From: Collybiopsis luxurians FD-317 M1
Lineage: Eukaryota; Basidiomycota; Agaricomycetes; Agaricales; Omphalotaceae
Direction of reading: 5' to 3'
DNA length: 64,000 bases
Assembly: GCA_000827265.1 (NCBI GenBank)
Contig: KN834759.1
Span: forward strand, 539,666-603,665
The notes beneath the pieces are model-generated. The model was given only the letters and a program-made list of their open reading frames with translations. It ran no database searches and was not told the DNA's origin. Positions 21,505 to 32,705 of the stretch are shown here, piece after piece. Position 1 is the first letter of the stretch; the number at the start of each line of letters is the position of its first letter. Position numbers and translations under genes: made by a program.

Positions 21505-21867
21505 ATGTCCAATTCTTCCTCTGATACTTCCTCCAATGCTGCAAAGCCAGACTACGGCGGCTCTGGTCACAACAAAGATGTATGCATCTTTCCCTGCTTC
21601 GAATAAATCTCCTCTATTCTGATTCGAATTCTAGGGTAACCACTGGTGCAACCGTGACGGCGGAGCTGGTAACGACTATCACTATTCCAATCGGTAAGCA
21701 ACTGGGGATTTTATCTTCGTTCTCCCGAGTCTTAGTCTTCATCGAGCAGGGACGGGAGCTATTACTACTCCAACAAAGACGGTTCCAAGTACTACAATTC
21801 GGGTGATGGGTTCGCGAAGTATACTTCCCCCGACGGCAAGTCTCGTACCACCGATAACAGGAAGTAG
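21505..21867 (+). CDS. Small Tyr/Ser/Asn-rich repeat protein B
   Basis: Tandem paralogue of the gene at 20824, with three exons: 21505 to the GT after NKD, a middle exon GNHWCNRDGGAGNDYHYSN, and a last exon beginning DGSYYYSNKDGSKYYNSG and ending in TDNRK. Stop at 21865-21867. The conserved core in both proteins is GNHxC.RD, YHYSN, then SYYYSN.(D/N)GS.YYNSG.G and YTSP.G. The rest differs, so selection appears to act on the core. No membrane or secretion signal is visible. Function unknown; a metal-binding or self-assembling role is conceivable only as inference. Confidence 0.72.
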
Positions 21868-22546
21868 TAGTTTGGAAGACTTTGTGCGTAGTTGATCACG
21901 ACTGTGTTTGTCGAGAAGCTAATGTTTTGTCTTCCGTACACACATACTTGACTGATCGTTCAGCTGTTGCCTTGTGAAATGTTGTAACTGTATTCATGTC
22001 AAATTAGCGAGGAATCCTTGTATACGAACTCTTCAGATCGGATTTCGAGAATCGTGAAGTATGCGATTGGTGTGATCAGTGCTCTCCGTTCTTGCGGGAA
22101 CCGAGATTCTGTTTCCTAGCCCTCGACCCGAATTCAATCATTCAAGTCTGTAATCCATGTCTTCTTGACCTTGCCTCTCCATTCTAGGAACGCATGTATG
22201 AGCGGGAAGATCGTGCTCGTATACGAGTCTAATTTCAAACATGATCATTTCGCTCTTACGATTAAATCCACAACTCAGTGTTTCGGTAGGGGAGGCGGAG
22301 AGGATTTGGTCTTTGAAACTACTAGTAGATGGGACTAACGATACAAGTCTAAAGTATGTGTGTATGTATGAGGATTTGAGAAATGTACAAATGCGTAGAT
22401 TACTGGGTATTAATGAACAGTTCATAACGGGTTGATAACGTTCTAGGAAGCCTTGTGAGAAGTATAGTTATAGAGGTGAAGTAGAGAGGCAGAGATAGAC
22501 TAGAATGTTCATTTCGACCGAACGTGTGACACGTCCTTCGCGGGTA
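21868..22546. other. Convergent intergenic region
   Basis: 3' flanks of Tyr-rich protein B (+) and the zinc-finger gene (-). Only short open frames; nothing recognised. Confidence 0.45.
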
Positions 22547-23734
22547 CTAGAGACAATCCGGATTCTCCCTGTCCCACTTCGTCTTGCGTTTCCTCGAACC
22601 AGTGCAGTACCCGATATGCCTCTCCAAACTTGAAAGCCTCGAGTAAACCCCACCGCACTTTGGACAGGCGTCCTTCAAAAACCCAAGATGGGTCTTGACA
22701 TGTCTCGACATGGCGGACGCCTGTAAGGATTTCGATTTGCACCCTTCCCAATGGCATTGTACGAGCTCGGAGCGTTTGCGAGGCTTGAATTTGTGGATTT
22801 TGTAGAGGTGGCTGGAGATGTTGCCCCAGTCAGAGTCGATCGTGTGTCCGCAGATCCCGTCTGCGGTTTTCCAGCGACAAGTGCCGGTTTGGTAATCGTG
22901 GATATCAGAAGAGGCGGGATCCACGGTGAGGAATTTGTATTCCTTCTTTGTTGTTACGGGTGTATTGGAGGTGGAAGTCGAGGGGGTAGGATGGGAGGTC
23001 TCCGCGGAGCGAGTCAAGTTTTGGGGCAGGACGTACGAGTTGTGTACGTTTATCGGGTATTTCCGATCGTCGATAGGATTTGAACCGTCTGACCCAGGCA
23101 AAGCTGATATATTGAATCTGGCTTGTGAAGGTACGACGGGTAGCGAGTTAGAATAGTCGAGGGGGGTATGGTATTGGACGAGGTTTTGGTTGTAATTGAT
23201 GAAATTATTTTGTGGCGGCGTCATTGACAAGTCCGGGAGATTGTACGATGGTGGCGGCCCTAGAAGAAGTCCTTGGCCGACTACATCGTGAAATACATGG
23301 CCCCGCGATGGAAATTGATTTGACATGTGTTGCTTTCCGAAGGCCCTTGAAGATGGAACGATTAATTCTCCGAGCGGAGAGAATGGGAATGAAAGTAGAG
23401 CCTACTCGTGCTGTGAGTCCGGTAGGAATTGAGGCCATTGTGGGACCGCATATCGATTTGTAAGATCAAGCAAGGGAGGACTGACTCCGAGAGGATCATA
23501 ACAAGGACCATAAGGACCGAGAGAAGACAGGCCAGAGAAAGCAGCGGCCAGCGACAAGCCCGGGAATTGATATTCACCAAAGACATCGTATCCTAAAGGC
23601 GGCGTCGACTGATCTAGGTTGGGATCGGCGCTGCTATCAAAGACGTTGTCGATCTCATTCCAGGAATGTTGCTCAGCAGTTTCTTGAGCAAAAGTGGGCG
23701 AGGAAAGATGTGGGACGGCTGAGTTAGACGACAT
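22547..23734 (-). CDS. C2H2-type zinc-finger protein (putative transcription factor)
   Basis: Two exons, 23406-23734 and 22547-23345, with a 60-nt GT-AG intron; the join reads QHEAFGKQHM and gives 375 residues. The first two thirds are Pro/Ser/Asn-rich and likely disordered, as in activation regions. The C-terminus holds three adjacent Cys/His modules: CRWKTADGICGHTI with HLYKIH; CHWEGCKSKS with MSRHVKTH; and CPKCGGVYSRLSSLERHIGYC. A basic tail GSRKRKTKW could serve nuclear import. This is the usual layout of short agaric C2H2 factors. DNA target and process are unknown. About 620 nt of 5' sequence separates it from the OTU gene on the other strand. Confidence 0.85.
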
Positions 23735-24357
23735 CGTTAGGAAGAGTAGATAGCAAGGGCGATAAGTTGGGGAATAAGTTGTAGGTCAGATGCCAGCCTT
23801 TTAAAACGTCGGGAGGCCTATTAGCTAGTTTGACCTTCCTTTTCCGGTTGTCATCCCGCGTTTCCATTCATGGAAACCTCATTGTCCCGACATCCAACCG
23901 TTGGTCAAAGCAAAATTTCGTACAGCACTAAGCGCTCAAACAAACGAAACTGTTCAATGGCGTCGATGCGCCAAAAGAAAGCCAACAATCCGCCAAAAGA
24001 AAAGATACCAACCGGCTTCATGAAAAAGCCAGCGTTTGCTGATAGTGAAAGTACTACCTCGAGCTCGAGAAAAACTTGCAGAGCCAAGGACCGTCGAATG
24101 TATTCGGACAATACAGAATTTTTTGCTTCCGTCTTTTTGGCCTTGATTGTTGCTTGAAGGCTGTGGCGTAGCTTTGACTTTGTTTTGACTCGAGAACAAG
24201 CGCTGGTCCAGGCGCTTAATAGGCGCTAGGGGTTATAAATGATGTCATGTACAGTCACGTGCTTTCACCTCGCGGCAATGCCGCAAAGACCTCGGGCACC
24301 ATCTCGGGGTCCTGTCAACGCGGCACGGTCCTGTGCTGCCTGCAAACTGGGGCGCAA
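23735..24357. other. Divergent intergenic region
   Basis: Shared upstream region of the zinc-finger gene (-) and the OTU gene (+). A 95-codon open frame (23870-24157, +) lies here; it is basic and Ser-rich but has no intron, family motif or paralogue, so I do not call it a gene. A TTATAAAT at 24233-24240 is a possible TATA element about 120 nt before the OTU start. Confidence 0.4.
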
Positions 24358-26877
24358 ATGGGCTCAGCAAAGAAACAGAACAAATCATACAGAACAAGGG
24401 CAACTAGAAGCACAGGAAGATCTAATGTATGTTTTCATTGTACATTACTGAGCTATTAACTAATGAAAATTGAAATATTCAGTTATTAACCTCCGACCCT
24501 CTCCAAAACACTGTACTGCTAAATAATCAGCTCCGTTCCTTGGGTCTGTATGCGGCACCAACGATTGGGGACGGTAATTGTCTGTTTCGAGCCCTGTCGG
24601 ACCAATACTATGGGTCCCCCTCACGCCATGATCAAGTTCGCCGTGAAATCTGCGACTTCATCGAAACTCATCCAGAACGCTATGAAGGTTTTGTAGATGT
24701 AGACGAATTCGGGGATAGCGGCGTTCGAAAGGGAAAGGGCGGAGGTCTGGCTGCTTATGTAGCTGGTATGCGACAGAATGCCACTTATGGGGGGCACATG
24801 GAACTTTCAGCGTTTGCTCATCTTACGAAGCGCAATATCAAGGTTATACAGCCAGGGCTGGTTTATGTGATCCAGTGTGATCCGCAGCAGCCAAAAAGTC
24901 CGAAATCGGCTTCCAAAAAGCCTGGGGATTCCCCTTCGAAACACACCCGATCCAATACTTCAAAGGATCTAGATATCGACGGAGACACCTCCATGTCTTT
25001 GAAGGAGGACCAAGAATCGACGATATACGTCGCGTATGTTTCTTTACCATTTTTTCTTGTTCCATGGGAGCTTACATCTCCGTGTATTTCCTCTATTCGA
25101 AAATTGTTTTGTGCTTTGCCCGACTCGTTCTGGCGCGCGTCTGCAATCTCTTCTTTCTTGTACTTTACTGGCGGGCCATAATCCCAGCTATCATGATTGG
25201 GAGCATTTTTCGTCGGTTCGTAACCTCCGAGGGCCACACTCTGGCGTTCCGTCGGTGCACGAAACAGCTCCGCCTCCTACTGCAGAGTCTAGTTCCAGTG
25301 CGTCGCCTCCTCCGGAAGAACATCTTCCTCCTTCCAAAGCACGTAAGAAAGAACGCGAACGCAAAGAAAAGGAGAGGAAGGAAGCGGCTCGGGTCAAGGC
25401 CAAGGAGAAGGCTTCGTCCAACGCTGAGAAACCCAAGTCCTCCCAAAGGACTGGGTTCAAGTTGAAGATTCCACCTAGAGCCTTACCCCCACCTCCAACT
25501 CTGTCCATGACAGCTGCCACTCCAATATCTGCCGGAGCGTCGCCCTTGTCGAGTCTTCCTCCCTCTCCGACTGCAGAAGACCGTGACGATCTTCTTGATG
25601 CGGTCACGGTACCGCTACCTCCCTCTGCACCCCGTTCAGTGGCGACCAGTCCAGCGGTCTCTCACTCTCCGTCGCCAGCACCTTGCACAAGCTCTGACCA
25701 GCTTTCGGACCCGGAAGACGCAGAGATGAATTCGCCAGGCGCCGATCTCTCAGCTACGGTCACGCTTCCCAAATCCGCGTCCTCTGCACCGTCCGACCAG
25801 CCTCCCACTGCTGCCGCCTATCCGTATACATATGCTTCGTATCCTCTTAGCTTTGTTCCATATCCCTATTCGTATGGTTCATATCCTGCTCATCTAACGC
25901 AAAAGACCCCAACCGCGACAACAGCGTCTTACTCCTTTCCTTCATTACCCGTCAGCAACATAGGCTCAAGCTCGGCTCCCGCCTCAGTCTCCACCTCTCA
26001 TCTTTCATACTATCTTTCCCAGACGTTCACTACTTCTCAAGGGGCGTCAACCTCGTCTGGGGGGTCCTCAACCGCCACCGCACAGTCAAGTACTCCCATG
26101 TACTTCCCCGCCAATCCTTCCGCGGTTGCTATCGACCCACTTTCCAACCTAACGCATCTCACACACCTTTTACCTCCGCCGCGCGCCCAGCGCAGTCCCA
26201 AGCGGTCTTTTGAAGAGAGCGTGAGCGAAGAAGGGAGTGCCGAGTCGGGCATTTCGACTAGTAGTACCGAGAGCAAGCGGAGTAGAATGGAGATTCTCTC
26301 CGAAGATCCTTCGGAGGCTGGCGGGGGTCAGCAGGCTCATACGGGTATGAAGATTGAAGATTCGCCCGAACTTGCAGAGCATACGACCCTTCCTTCACTC
26401 AGAGACGACGACCCCCAGAGTACAGATGCCGATCATGGACATCATTCTGACAAGGACGCCAAACGTTCTGGCGCCCACGGACCCGGGGGAATGTCATCGC
26501 GAGTATCAGAGTCATCGGATGATGATGGTGATGGTGATGATGATAATGATGAGGACTACGTGGACGAAGAGGAAGAGAATAACGACGACGACGAAGACGA
26601 TAGGGACGAGGATGACTTGGAACCCAACCACAATCGTACGCGCTCTTTTGTGCCTCCCAAGGTGGCCAGAAATCGACATGCAAGTGGTTCGGGCGATCGT
26701 CCTCTGACACGCCGCCAGCGGAAGAAACTTGGTCTTCCGAAGCCTCGAACGGTTACCCCCGGGAAGATTGCCGTCTCCGGAGGCTTAAAGTCCTCCAAAC
26801 CATCTGTCCCTGCCGAGTGGACCGCCAACGGTAACGGACGGGTAGACGTGAGGGGATTTAGAGAGCTCAAGATATAA
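24358..26877 (+). CDS. OTU-family deubiquitinase (OTUD3-like)
   Basis: Cysteine protease predicted to remove ubiquitin from proteins. Exons 24358-24426, 24483-25033 and 25188-26877 join exactly to 769 residues. The basic N-terminus MGSAKKQNKSYRTRATRS is followed by the OTU domain at about residues 40-215. Its catalytic Cys lies in TIGDGNCLFRAL, and the catalytic His lies in YHDWEHFSSVR after the second intron, which confirms that splice. An RRE(I)CDFIE-type helix and FVDVDEFG resemble the OTUD3 group. After the domain comes a Lys/Glu coiled stretch (KARKKERERKEKERKEA), then long Ser/Pro-rich and YPYTYASYP-type regions, a strongly acidic Asp/Glu run (about residues 640-690) and a conserved-looking TRRQRKKLGLPKPR near the end. 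The 550-residue tail is probably disordered and regulatory. Confidence 0.92.
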
Positions 26878-28367
26878 ACTGTTTGGAATTTTTATAGAAA
26901 GTATAGACGTGGGTATACGGCGTACTTTCAAATATCTCCTCATCATGGTGTTTTTCTTTTTCTCGTCGAAGCTGTACAACAATCTCTTCGCATCTGCATC
27001 TCATCGCATCTTTATATTTCAACGCAAATTTTCTTCTTTTTCCCTTTTCTTTTTCTTTTCTTCTTTTCCTTCTGGCCTTCTTCTTTCCCCGTGCACAGAG
27101 CATCCCTTATCGTCTCAACGGCATACGTTTCATTGCTTTCTCTCTCTGTCCATGTCACTCTTATAAACGCATTCTTTCCCAGCTTTCTTTCCTCCCCTCT
27201 CCATTGCATCACACATGGTAACGAGTAATAATGTCCCCCGCCACTGCATTGAAACTTTTTTTTTCTGTTTTTTACCTTGCTCTCTGTAATATTATCTGCA
27301 TAATCTGCAAAGGACGTACTTTCAAGTAAATAGTGCAAAGTCAGAATTTAAAAAACATTTAAATTGCTTCGAAGGGGGATTGTGTATGAGTGTGGACTGG
27401 GTTCCTAAGAGTCCTGGTGGACTCCGAGTCTGAAGAGCTCTCTACCTTCGCCTTCTGCCTCCTCACCTTGCTTGCCTTGACGGCGAGCTGTAGTTGCAAC
27501 AGTGATTTTGTATAGCCTGTTGCCTGTCTCTTCAGACTTCAGTGTTAAAGGTATATTTGGCATAACGTCTTGGAAAGCTACTTCGTCTTCCGAGTCATCC
27601 TTGGCTGCTTGGAGTAGTACCGGTTGTCGCGGAAGTACCGTTTTTGCTTAAAGTCTGAGGCTCATTTCGGAGTCATTTCATGTTGATATTCGGCCGGGAA
27701 AAAGGCTAAACGTCATGTTAAGGCCTTAGAGTATTGTCATGGTCAAAGACGAAACTGTGAACCTTCAAGCTGTCGTGCATATTATGCCGAATGTGATAGC
27801 TGACTCAGCTATGATTAGGTGGTCATGTATAGTGATGGGAGTCAAGATAGACTGGGATATTGACCTCATTGGCTCTCAGCTTCACTCAGTCTCTCTATGG
27901 GACGCTACTTGCAGCTGGACCACGATGACGCGGTTCTTAGAAGCGCACGTGCCACTCATGTGACTTTGAGACGCGGTGGGCCGTGCGCCTGACTCGACCT
28001 TCCCCATCGGACACGGATGATGAACTTTCCAGTCTCCCCAGGCTGACAATCCCAAGCAAGCTTGCGTAATTCAAAATGAAAGGACTCGGTTGACCCGTTG
28101 ACTTGGCTGCCTATCCTATGCGTACCCATACGATACATAGGAACATATCGGGACCGCTTGAACGACTATGTGGCGGGTCTGAGCGCTCAGATTCCGCTCG
28201 AATGTCAATGATTAACCGCATACCCGTCCTGACCGCTTTCAAACCTCTAGATTCATTTCAGCTAGGAATCCGATTCCGAAGAACCATGTCGTATAAAGGG
28301 TCGCTCATAGGCTGAACATCTGCATCAACCACATTAATTAACGTTCAGCTGACCTCTCATAGACATC
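26878..28367. other. Intergenic region with ORF remnant
   Basis: 26940-27340 is pyrimidine-rich, probably 3' UTR of the OTU gene. At 27414-27610 the minus strand is open for about 60 codons with coding-like composition (EDEVAFQDVMPNIPLTLK, then TARRQGKQGEEAEGEGRELF and a stop) but no start or joining exon. A relic is the likeliest reading. The rest shows nothing. Confidence 0.4.
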
Positions 28368-29710
28368 ATGACACCTACGCTCATGAAAGCCGTCGTCAAA
28401 ACTGGTCTGGACAAGGTCGAGATCCAGTCGGTGAAGGTACCTCATCCAGGCCCAGGACAAGTTCTCGTCAAAGTTTTCGCTGCTGCCCAGAATCCATCCG
28501 ATTGTTCGTTCGAATTATACTTTCAATTTCTCCAGAAACTGATGCTTCTCTGGTTATGCAGGGATGAAACTGAAGATTGCTGGGTGGGGTGAAGGGGTTT
28601 GCGGACATGACTTTGCTGGGGTGATTGAGCAACTTGGGTCCGACGTATCGACTGAAACCCGAAAAGTAGGACAGAGAGTAGCGGGCTGGGTGGACGCTTG
28701 TACGTAAATGTATCTCTTTGGAGGGATACTATCTAACTCGGCGGTTGGATCTGTTATTCAGGCTGGTCCGTTGAAGATGGCAGTGGTACATTCGCAGAGT
28801 ATTGTGTCGCGGATGCGTCGCTGCTTGTAGATCTTCCAGATAGCATAAGCTTTGAATCAGCTTCTACCATAGCTTTTGCCGGATTTACCGCTTGCCAAGC
28901 TCTATGGCAAAACCAGAAACTTCCTACTCCGCTGGAACCTGCCAAGGAATCCTTTCCGGTAAGCTTGATTGACTCGGAGTATCGGTAGTAATCTTATTCA
29001 AGCATCGTTCTGATACTGTAGATCTTGGTATGGGGTGGCGCTACAACTGTAGGCCAGTACGCTGTTCAGCTGCTTAAGCATGCCGGACTGCAAGTCATAA
29101 CTACCGCTTCATCGCAAAACCACGATCTGATGAAGAAATTCGGGGCCGATGCTGTATTTGATTACAAGGATCCAGACGTTGTCTCCAAAATCAAAGCATT
29201 TTGTGGGAGCAAAGATCTTAACGTCGCCATCGATTGTGCATCTCTACCCGAATCAGTGAAGCTCATAACCGAATGCATTGGGGATCGGGAGGGCTCGTAT
29301 ATCGCGCTGGTACTCAATCCAGAGGTCCCAGCGAAACACATTAAATCAGAATTCACATTCGTATATACGCTTTTGGGGAAGGTGAGTAGGACGAAGGTTT
29401 TTGAAATGCTCGACTGAGAATCTTCATTAGCCCACGAAAGGACTATACGCTTATCCTGCTATGGCAGAACATTACGAGCTTGGAAAGCGCTTTGCGCACT
29501 TGCTCAGTCACCTGTTAAAAGAGGGAAAACTTGAGGCTAATCCTGCTCGAGTTGTCCCTAATGGGCTTGCCGACGCCCAATACTGGATCGACTATCAGGA
29601 ACAGGGAAAGGTAATATCACTTTTTAATTTGAAGAAGCGCTGTACGCTCATTGCATTCCCTTCAGGTCCGAGCGGAGAAAATCGTGTATCGCATTGATAG
29701 TTCTGTATGA
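28368..29710 (+). CDS. MDR-family (zinc-independent) oxidoreductase, trans-enoyl-reductase-like
   Basis: NAD(P)H-dependent medium-chain dehydrogenase/reductase. Six exons (28368-28503, 28562-28699, 28762-28958, 29022-29381, 29431-29610, 29666-29710) join in frame to 351 residues. The N-terminal GroES-like part has KVPHPGPGQVLVKV, AAQNPSDW and GHDFAGVIEQLG. The cofactor-binding core is VWGGATTVGQYAVQLLKHAG, a Rossmann glycine motif (GxTxVGxxAxQ), with DYKDPDVV and the AIDCASLPES strand after it. The structural-zinc cysteine cluster is absent, as in quinone-oxidoreductase and stand-alone enoyl-reductase-like members. These proteins often act in secondary metabolism, but no biosynthetic gene lies nearby, so the substrate is unknown. 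No broken motif was seen. Confidence 0.9.
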
Positions 29711-29990
29711 GGTTTCTATGGTAGGCGAAGGTGTAAGTAGTGGGAGAATGTCTATATACTGTAATGGGCAAAGTCCGATCCAAACCGTTTACTTCGATAT
29801 CTACATACTTGTATGTAACACTTGTGCAAAGGCATTTTATTTTGGCCCCACGTGTTGCCAACACGCCGACAGCCGCCTGAGTCAACGCTTGAAAAAGCGC
29901 TTATCCCACTTGAATTCAAACTTGGCTCAAACTTCATTGGGCTTGGGCGGTGAGTAGAGATGGAGAATCCAAAATCCTCTGACAAATGAA

Positions 29991-31598
29991 ATGGCAGGTA
30001 TGGATGCGTCTGGAGCGACAAATACCGATATCGGCCCCTCCAATCTGACGGATATTGAGACGGAGCTAAATAATTGCAATGCTGAGATACAGCATCTACA
30101 ATCGCGCTTGGAGCTTCTACACCAAAGGCGAGCACGATTTGAGAGCCAAAGAGAGTATATAAACCACCTCGGCTCGGCCAGTCACAAATTACCCAATGAG
30201 ATCCTGCTGCAGTTCTTTGACTATGCAAGTGAGATGAATGATCTAACCTCAAAATCGCTGCGTAAAATGCCTGCACTGGCAATCAGTGCTGCATCCTCGC
30301 AATTCCGCGAGCTGGCAAAGTCCTCTCCCAGAATCTGGTCCCGGATACGTCTCAGTCTGACTCCACGCCATAATCATCCTCTTCCCCTTCTCGAACATTA
30401 CCTTGCCTCCTCTCAGCAATTTCCCCTCACACTCGAGCTGGATGGGACAGATCTTCTGTATCCGTTGCCTGTGTATCGTACCCTTGCAGGTTGTAGTGAT
30501 CGTTGGGCGATCCTTACTATAACCCATTGGTATCTCTATCGCCATCTTGTAGAAGAAAGCGATGGTGCACATTTCCCTGTATTGGAGCAGCTGGCCCTTC
30601 CGAACATTTATATGCATGAACCGACCCTTCTGGAACATTTTGAGCACGCCTTGAACCTTCGTACTTTCGCCGCGATGGAGATTCGTGAAAAGGGCATGGA
30701 GGATAGAAGGAACAGCTTTCCTTGGGGGCGGCTCACGGTCCTGGACTGTGCGCAATACAATGATGAGATTAGGGACATTGTGGAGCTGTGTACTGGCCTG
30801 ACAGAGCTGCGCTTTCGTCCATCCTTTTCGAATGGAGGACCTGAAGAGGACCTGCTTTCGGGGTACTCTGTATCTTCAGTTACAGCTCCTGCCCTGAAGG
30901 TGCTTTCTCTTGTCCTCGGTGTCCAACCAGGTCTATCTTACCATGAGGAATTGACCAATGCGATTTTCACATCGTTTAGATGTCCTTCTCTTACTTCTCT
31001 CCTTATCGAAGGTGAAGACGATTGCAACTGCCCTTGGCTGAGAGAAGAGGTGACGGCGTTTATGTCTCGCTCCTCTTTTCACCTTACAACTCTTTCTATC
31101 AAACATATACCTGTGTCTGACGACGACCTCATTGATCTCTTCCAGCATCTACCTTTTCTCCTTCATCTCACTATACATGATTCAAAAATGCCCTTTCCCG
31201 GACCTCGCACTCCAACTCCGATAACATCTCGACTGATGCAAAACCTGCATTCCTCTCCCACTTCGTTCGGAAAAAACCCTCCTCAGACGTTAGTAAGGAG
31301 ATTGGAAACTCTCTCGCTGACCTTTCACGGCAAGGATACTTGGGAGCATTTTGGCGACCAACTATTCGTTGATATGGTCATTTCGAGGTGGGACCCTGAA
31401 GGTGTGCGCAATGCTCAATGTTCATCGAGCCCCAAAGACGGCACTGCTTGCCTGCGGTCGGTAGTCATGCGCTTCGTCAACAGGATCCTCAGGGATGACG
31501 AGAAACAAGTATTTGTGCCGCTGAGAGCTTTGGATCAGGCAGGTATGAGAGTCGTCGTGATCGCCGATGCATTGGGAGAAAATCGAATAGTGGTATAG
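29991..31598 (+). CDS. F-box protein with LRR-like C-terminus
   Basis: Single-exon gene of 535 residues, a common format for agaric F-box proteins, which bring substrates to SCF ubiquitin ligases. A coiled coil at about residues 20-60 (ELNNCNAEIQHLQSRLELLH) precedes the F-box core HKLPNEILLQFFDYAS and ALAISAASSQFRELAKSSPR IW-type continuation. The remainder has irregular leucine-rich segments (FPVLEQLALPNIYM; LTELRFRP; LTSLLIEGEDD), probably a substrate-recognition solenoid. An ATG 9 nt downstream (MDASGATN) is an alternative start. Target unknown. About 280 nt separates it from the oxidoreductase upstream. Confidence 0.85.
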   Translation: MAGMDASGATNTDIGPSNLTDIETELNNCNAEIQHLQSRLELLHQRRARFESQREYINHLGSASHKLPNEILLQFFDYASEMNDLTSKSLRKMPALAISAASSQFRELAKSSPRIWSRIRLSLTPRHNHPLPLLEHYLASSQQFPLTLELDGTDLLYPLPVYRTLAGCSDRWAILTITHWYLYRHLVEESDGAHFPVLEQLALPNIYMHEPTLLEHFEHALNLRTFAAMEIREKGMEDRRNSFPWGRLTVLDCAQYNDEIRDIVELCTGLTELRFRPSFSNGGPEEDLLSGYSVSSVTAPALKVLSLVLGVQPGLSYHEELTNAIFTSFRCPSLTSLLIEGEDDCNCPWLREEVTAFMSRSSFHLTTLSIKHIPVSDDDLIDLFQHLPFLLHLTIHDSKMPFPGPRTPTPITSRLMQNLHSSPTSFGKNPPQTLVRRLETLSLTFHGKDTWEHFGDQLFVDMVISRWDPEGVRNAQCSSSPKDGTACLRSVVMRFVNRILRDDEKQVFVPLRALDQAGMRVVVIADALGENRIVV

Positions 31599-32705
31599 CA
31601 GCAGTAGTGCATTTGTATGCTTTTCGGATTACTAACTGTCAATTCTGAGTGGTACAGGATGTTTTGAGGATTTAGCTCCAAAGAAATAGACCGAAGAAGA
31701 GGACATTTACAACAGATACATAGGCTCGTAAAGAAAGCGGATTGGAAGTCCTACAGGGTCCCGCGCACTCTTCGTCTCCCAGAAGACGTTTCAACCACTT
31801 CAAGCCATCCGCCAAGAGACCATCCACAACAACGATCTTCGTCGCTACGCCCCCGCTCGTTAATGTCGAAACGCTCAATACGTGGAGCGTGCTCCGCGAT
31901 ACGGTTAGCGCACCAGACGGTCCGACTTATAGCTCTATAATAAGCTGCTTTTCTTGGAAAAGACGATCGCCATGGCTTTTTGGTACCAAAGTGGAAATTG
32001 TAAACCTAGAGTATGGAGGGACGGGAAGCAGTTGAGCACATCTATTAAATCATCCTATCGAAGATCTTGATTAATACGAAAGAACAAACTCAAATAGAAA
32101 AAGAGAGAGATACGTACGATGTGATACTCCAGAGGTGGTCCCTCAAATGCAAGTGTTAAAGCGTGGATGGCGGGAAATGAAGTGGATACGAGGGAGACAA
32201 TGTCAATCAGGGAGGCCTTTGTGACTAGCGTCAACTCGATGATATGCCATTTGAACGAGGGTTCGATACTAGGATGAATCGTCCGGCCCAAGGTGATTCG
32301 AGTGATTGTGAAGAACGAGGTCAATTGTAACCGGGGTGAATCATCAGCAAAAGCAGAAACGAGAGGGTGGCTGTTTTCACTGCAGTATAAACGCCAATCG
32401 CCGATGAACCTGGTCCTCTCAAGCATGGGATGAGCAGACGAAAACTTCAAAAGCAGCATGGGGAATCTGCCGAATTCCACACTTCCGAAATTCCTGAATA
32501 TTTTTTACTGAGCTGTTTCTGCTTAAAATTAACATCTAAACTGCTCAAATTGATAAAAGTTTCCAGCAGAATTTTGATGGAAAAGAACTGCAAGTAGGGG
32601 AAGCAGTTTGAAGCGGACCGTCGCTTTCCGAGCGCCTGAGTATCGACGCCCCTATCCTAGCTGGATTCGCTTGCCCCTCCCATTCGCTACTCTTTCTATT
32701 ATTCA
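31599..32705. other. Interval between F-box gene and kinase-like gene
   Basis: Apart from the possible F-box relic on the minus strand (31672-32480) it holds only the short upstream region of the kinase-like gene. No other coding pattern was seen. Confidence 0.4.
31672..32480 (-). pseudogene. Possible F-box/LRR-type gene remnant
   Basis: A minus-strand open frame (32055-32480) carries leucine-rich segments such as HIIELTLVTKASLIDIVSL and FPAIHALTLAFEGPPLEY, like the C-terminal half of agaric F-box proteins. A GT donor follows at PPLEYH, and an AG acceptor near 32006 leads into a second open stretch with TVWCANRIAEHAPRIERFDI, which then runs into a stop. No F-box motif or convincing start exists upstream. 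I treat it as a truncated relic; a short genuine gene of unknown function is also possible. Confidence 0.35.

Noticed and set aside
23870..24157. 95-codon plus-strand frame upstream of the OTU gene
   Set aside because: No intron, conserved motif or paralogue; it lies in a divergent promoter region and its start context is not distinctive.
26399..26710. Minus-strand frame with a long His run opposite the OTU gene tail
   Set aside because: It is the reverse complement of the Asp/Glu-rich GAT/GAC repeat in the OTU protein; no independent evidence for a gene.
27739..27963. 74-codon plus-strand frame
   Set aside because: Low-complexity-free but without motif, partner exon or promoter; a frame of this length is expected by chance.
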